From a bacterium 42_11 (GTDB lineage Bacteria > Synergistota > GBS-1): 9,705 bases of DNA. Positions 7,014-9,705 of the stretch are shown piece after piece (position 1 is the stretch's first letter; every line of letters begins with the position of its first letter). Where the stretch lies: the NCBI GenBank assembly GCA_001508835.1, contig LGFB01000035.1, positions 1 through 9,705 on the forward strand, given 5' to 3'. The position numbers and the translations under genes are program-made. The notes beneath the pieces are model-generated. The model was not told the origin of the DNA. It worked only from the letters and a program-made list of their open reading frames with translations, and did no database searches.

Positions 7014-8744
7014 ATGAAGAGGATCATCAGGGTTAATACGAGAACGGGGGAAATTAAAGAGTCAATAGCTACCCCAGAGGAGAGAAGATATGCAGGTAGA
7101 TATTACATTGCCAAGGTGCTCTTAGATGAGGTTCCTCCAACCTGTGAGCCCCTTGGAAGGTATAATAAATTGATAATATCTTCTGGCTATTTTGCCGATA
7201 CAAACTTGAGTACAAGTGGTAGAATTTCAATAGGAGGTAAAAGTCCTCTTACGGGTGGGGTCAAAGAGTGTAATTCGGGTGGTAGTGCGGGTAAGAAGCT
7301 GGCAAGAATAGGTGTAAAGGCGGTTATTCTTGAAGATATTCCTGAAAGGGATCAAACAAGGGTTTTGTATATTGATGCGGATGGAGCGAGGCTCATAGAT
7401 GCTCCATATCTTAAAGGAAAGTTGGTTAGTGAAACCTTTGAATTGTTAAGAAAAGAATTCGGCGAAAGGAAAGGCTTCATATGTATAGGTCCTGCAGGTG
7501 AGATGAAGCTTTATGGGGCAGGTATAGCCCTTACTGATGATAAGTTGGAGCAGGTTAGATATGCGGCAAGAGGCGGTTTGGGGGCGGTAATGGGTTCGAA
7601 GGGAATAAAGGCGATAGTGATAGATGATTCTAAGGTTGTCGAGCCTGATTATCATGACCCCGAATTATTAAAAGAAGTGGTTAAGGAAGTAGCTAAGATA
7701 CTCAGGGAAGATCCTAAAAGCCAAAATAGAAGAAAATATGGAACGTTGGATATCTTGGAGATGGTTAATAAGTTAGGTTTCTTGCCCACAAGGAACTTTA
7801 GCTCTGGCCAATTTGAGTATGCTGATAACTTCACTGGTCCTGCGGTGGCCGAGCTTATAAGAAAAAGAGGAGGATGTGGAAGAAGTGGAACTCAATGTGT
7901 GCCCAGCTGCACCATTATGTGTAGCCATGTTTTCCCAAACGAGAAGGGAGAGAAGATAGTTGCTACTCTCCAGTATGAAAGCGTGGTGCTGTTAGGGCCT
8001 AACTGTGGTATAGGAGATGTAGATGCCGTTGCGGAGCTTAACAGACTTTGCAACGATGTAGGGGTTGACACCATTGAAATCGGAGCTGCTATAGGTGTTG
8101 CCATGGAAGCCGGTGTTATAGAGTTTGGTGACGCTGAGGGTGCAAAAAGTTTGGTTAGGCAGATAGGGGAAGGCACTTATTTGGGAAGGATTATAGGAAA
8201 CGGTGCTGCCTTTACGGGACAAGCCTTTGGTGTAAGGAGAGTCCCAGTCGTTAAAGGACAGGCCATTCCTGCATATGACCCAAGGGGGCTGAAGGGGAAT
8301 GGGGTATTATATGCTACCTCCACGATGGGTGCTGACCACACGGCAGGTAATGCCTTTGAAACCGTAAGATATCATGATCCTCTATCCAAGGAAGGTCAGG
8401 TTCGCATCTCAAGGCAGCTTCAAATTAGGGCAGCTCTGATAGATTCGATGGGTGTTTGTTTGTTCATTAGGCCCGCCTTTATAAAAAATCCCGATCTTTT
8501 AGGGGCTTTGTTTAAGGCAAGGTATGGTTGGGATTTAAGCTTCAAAGATGCTAAGCATATAGGTGTTGAGGTTTTGGATACGGAAAGGAAGTTTAACGAG
8601 CTTGCTGGGGTCTCTGAGAAGTTTAGGAGAATGCCCGAGTTTATGAGAGAGGAACCTTTACCGCCACATAATGTGGTTTTTGATATACCGCAGGAGGAAC
8701 TGGAAGGCATATGGGAAATTGAGATGGATCCTAATATCTTTTAA
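7014..8744 (+). CDS. Aldehyde:ferredoxin oxidoreductase (AOR) family, tungsto/molybdopterin enzyme
   Basis: AOR-family enzymes oxidise aldehydes to carboxylic acids with ferredoxin as electron acceptor, or the reverse. They use a metal-bis-pterin (usually tungsten) and one 4Fe-4S cluster; cytosolic. 576 residues, near the usual ~600. Seen: N-terminal domain with RYAGRYYIAKVLLDE and GGKSPLTGG (74-82); RYAARGGLGAVMGSKGIKAI (182-201), a family hallmark; cysteines C295-x3-C299-x3-C303 plus C482 as probable cluster ligands; YESVVLLGPNCGI; LCNDVGVDTIEIG (345-357, an N/DxxGxD pterin motif); GADHTAGN (439-446); and DSMGVC (477-482, DxxGxC). The ATG follows GGGGGGAG by 5 bases. Neighbouring MoaD-like and dehydrogenase genes suggest a dedicated catabolic role, but the aldehyde is unknown and metal choice cannot be read from sequence. 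Confidence 0.95.
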   Translation: MKRIIRVNTRTGEIKESIATPEERRYAGRYYIAKVLLDEVPPTCEPLGRYNKLIISSGYFADTNLSTSGRISIGGKSPLTGGVKECNSGGSAGKKLARIGVKAVILEDIPERDQTRVLYIDADGARLIDAPYLKGKLVSETFELLRKEFGERKGFICIGPAGEMKLYGAGIALTDDKLEQVRYAARGGLGAVMGSKGIKAIVIDDSKVVEPDYHDPELLKEVVKEVAKILREDPKSQNRRKYGTLDILEMVNKLGFLPTRNFSSGQFEYADNFTGPAVAELIRKRGGCGRSGTQCVPSCTIMCSHVFPNEKGEKIVATLQYESVVLLGPNCGIGDVDAVAELNRLCNDVGVDTIEIGAAIGVAMEAGVIEFGDAEGAKSLVRQIGEGTYLGRIIGNGAAFTGQAFGVRRVPVVKGQAIPAYDPRGLKGNGVLYATSTMGADHTAGNAFETVRYHDPLSKEGQVRISRQLQIRAALIDSMGVCLFIRPAFIKNPDLLGALFKARYGWDLSFKDAKHIGVEVLDTERKFNELAGVSEKFRRMPEFMREEPLPPHNVVFDIPQEELEGIWEIEMDPNIF

Positions 8745-8759
8745 GAAGGGGGTAGGGGA

Positions 8760-9134
8760 ATGTCGAAGGTCAAAGTGATCCGTATAAGCGAAGTAGAAGG
8801 GGAATACAGAGAGCCTCCAAGAAAATCGTGGATATTGGTTTCTGAAAAGACGGTGGGGGCTAAAAACTTAGCTGTGGGTATAAACGAGACTTATGTGGGT
8901 GGTATGGTTCCAGAACACAAACACGATAATGAAGAGGAGGTAATGATATTTCTTCAAGGCAAGGGAAAGTTTATAACTAAGGACGAGGAGATCCCTCTTG
9001 AACCGGGCGTTTGCATTTACAACTCTCCTGGGGAATACCATTCAATAGTTAATACTGGAGATGAACCGTTGAAGTTTATATGGATATATTCCCCACAGCT
9101 CAAAAGTCACAGAAAGGAAGAAGGAGGAAGTTAA
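8760..9134 (+). CDS. Small single-domain cupin protein
   Basis: 124-residue protein, no signal peptide or membrane segment. Seen: cupin motif 1, GGMVPEHKHDNEEEVMIFLQGKG (47-69), with H53, H55 and E59/E60 as metal ligands; and motif 2, PGVCIYNSPGEYHSIVNTG (82-100), with H94 and N98. All expected metal-ligand positions are filled, so it should bind a divalent metal. Single cupins can be isomerases, lyases, sugar or keto-acid binding proteins, or sensors; no DNA-binding domain is attached here. It starts 15 bases after the AOR gene, preceded by GGGGGTAGGGGA, and ends the enzyme part of the operon. A role in handling a keto/hydroxy-acid intermediate is inference only. Confidence 0.88.
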   Translation: MSKVKVIRISEVEGEYREPPRKSWILVSEKTVGAKNLAVGINETYVGGMVPEHKHDNEEEVMIFLQGKGKFITKDEEIPLEPGVCIYNSPGEYHSIVNTGDEPLKFIWIYSPQLKSHRKEEGGS

Positions 9135-9143
9135 GAATAAGTT

Positions 9144-9174
9144 GGTGGTAAAGGGTAAATAGCCCTTTACCACC
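9144..9174 (+). terminator. Strong intercistronic hairpin (partial terminator or processing element)
   Basis: GGTGGTAAAGGG (9144-9155) pairs perfectly over 12 bp with CCCTTTACCACC (9163-9174) around loop TAAATAG. The next bases, CTATCTTCTTT, are pyrimidine-rich but not a clean T run, so full termination is doubtful. Sitting between the cupin gene and the transporter gene, it could attenuate transcription or set the ratio of enzyme to transporter mRNA by protecting 3' ends. Confidence 0.6.
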
Positions 9175-9200
9175 CTATCTTCTTTAAGGAGGGATATAGG
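9174..9200 (+). promoter_or_regulatory. dctQ ribosome binding site inside a possible second stem
   Basis: AAGGAGGG (9186-9193) lies 7 bases before GTG 9201. CCTATCTTCT (9174-9183) can pair with AGGAG (9187-9191) and ATAGG (9196-9200), with one T-G pair, a 3-base loop and a 4-base bulge, which would hide the ribosome binding site. The binding site is clear; the sequestering stem is tentative. Confidence 0.35.
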
Positions 9201-9698
9201 GTGAACGTTATAAGGTGGTTAGACCAGCATTTGGAGGAGTTTATATTGGGACTTTTATTGGTGCTAATATCTTGTGTTATGCTGCTTCAGGTCTTTATGC
9301 GTTATGTGGTGGGTGCTTCTCTATCATGGGCTGAAGAGTTTTGCAGATATCTCTTCGTGTGGTCTTCGCTTTTAAGCATTGGGGACAGTATAAGGAAAAA
9401 AACCATATTGAGGGTTGATTCTTTAGTTGAAGCGATGCCTTTGAGGATTAAAAGATGGTTTAGGATAGCTATAGAGGTAGTTGTTCTTGTCTTTTTCTTA
9501 TATCTCTTTATTAAGGCTATACCTGTTGTGGAGATGATACGTAAAAGTGGGCAAAGAAGCCCTGCCATGGAGATACCAATGTATCTTGTGTATCTTTCGG
9601 CAATCGTTGGGTTTTTCTTGGCGGTTATTCGCTCTATACAGAGTCTGATAGAGATGGTTAAAAACTTTTACTTCAATAATCTCGAAACCGGGAAATAA
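9201..9698 (+). CDS. TRAP transporter small permease subunit (DctQ family)
   Basis: Small membrane subunit of a tripartite ATP-independent periplasmic transporter. It associates with a large DctM-type permease and an extracytoplasmic DctP-type binding protein to import organic acids using an ion gradient. 165 residues from GTG 9201. Four predicted membrane segments (about 14-36, 47-62, 88-107, 127-146). Seen: the family pattern QVFMRYVVGASLSWAEEFCRYLFVW (30-54) and SPAMEIPMYLVY (120-131) before the last helix. It follows the hairpin at 9144-9174 and has a strong ribosome binding site. Only 7 bases remain to the window edge, and they form a binding site for another gene, expected to be the large permease. 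Placement behind the AOR cluster suggests that it imports the substrate of that pathway (inference). Confidence 0.93.
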   Translation: MNVIRWLDQHLEEFILGLLLVLISCVMLLQVFMRYVVGASLSWAEEFCRYLFVWSSLLSIGDSIRKKTILRVDSLVEAMPLRIKRWFRIAIEVVVLVFFLYLFIKAIPVVEMIRKSGQRSPAMEIPMYLVYLSAIVGFFLAVIRSIQSLIEMVKNFYFNNLETGK

Positions 9699-9705
9699 GG
9701 GGAGG
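9699..9705 (+). promoter_or_regulatory. Ribosome binding site of a following gene beyond the window
   Basis: GGGGAGG directly follows the stop of the small permease gene, so the operon continues to the right. A DctM-type large permease is expected but not visible. Confidence 0.5.

Noticed and set aside
7892..8710. Several - strand open frames inside the AOR gene (60-96 codons)
   Set aside because: All are antisense to strongly conserved AOR segments, overlap one another and have low-complexity Ser/Thr/Pro-rich translations; shadows.
1..9705. CRISPR arrays, tRNA/rRNA genes, insertion sequences, phage genes
   Set aside because: I saw no regularly spaced repeats, tRNA-like cloverleaf, transposase or terminal inverted repeats; the window is almost fully occupied by ordinary genes.

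Overview
The window looks like chromosomal DNA from an anaerobic, probably thermophilic bacterium. Support for this: purine-rich coding strands, heavy use of AGA/AGG for arginine and ATA for isoleucine, strong GGAGG-type ribosome binding sites, frequent TTG/GTG starts, a tungstopterin-type aldehyde:ferredoxin oxidoreductase, and a TRAP transporter gene. Synergistota- or Thermotogota-like lineages would fit, but I cannot assign a phylum from the sequence alone. All genes that I accept lie on the + strand.

Region 1 (1-4842) is a compact housekeeping operon. It holds the C-terminal part of dxs (isoprenoid precursor synthesis; the gene enters from the left edge), tlyA (rRNA 2'-O-methyltransferase), nadK (NAD kinase), recN (DNA repair ATPase) and a short unassigned gene that may have a CheX-like fold. 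Genes overlap or sit within a few bases, so translation is probably coupled. The odd point is nadK. Its conserved N-terminus is clearly encoded upstream of the first in-frame GTG, yet no ATG, GTG, TTG or CTG is available there. It must therefore use a rare start (ATC/ATT), be reached by frameshifting out of tlyA, or carry a sequence error.

Region 2 (4843-5007) is the boundary. It has a weak terminator-like hairpin with a T-rich tail and a good sigma-70-type promoter (TTGACT - 18 bp - TACAAT) just before the next gene.

Region 3 (5008-9698, continuing off the right edge) is a catabolic-looking operon. In order it encodes a MoaD/ThiS-like sulfur carrier ending in Gly-Gly, an RraA/HMG-aldolase-like protein, an Ldh2-family 2-hydroxyacid dehydrogenase, an aldehyde:ferredoxin oxidoreductase (AOR), a small cupin, a strong intercistronic hairpin, and a TRAP transporter small permease (DctQ type). 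The last seven bases are a ribosome binding site for a following gene, presumably the large permease.

My reading of region 3 is inference. An organic (hydroxy) acid is taken up by the TRAP system, oxidised at a 2-hydroxyl by the Ldh2 protein, cleaved or decarboxylated by the RraA-like lyase, and a resulting aldehyde is oxidised to an acid by AOR with reduction of ferredoxin. The MoaD-like protein would supply sulfur for the AOR pterin cofactor. I do not recognise this combination as a named pathway, and it is the best candidate here for an undescribed system. The Ldh2 protein also lacks the usual histidine of the NxxH motif.
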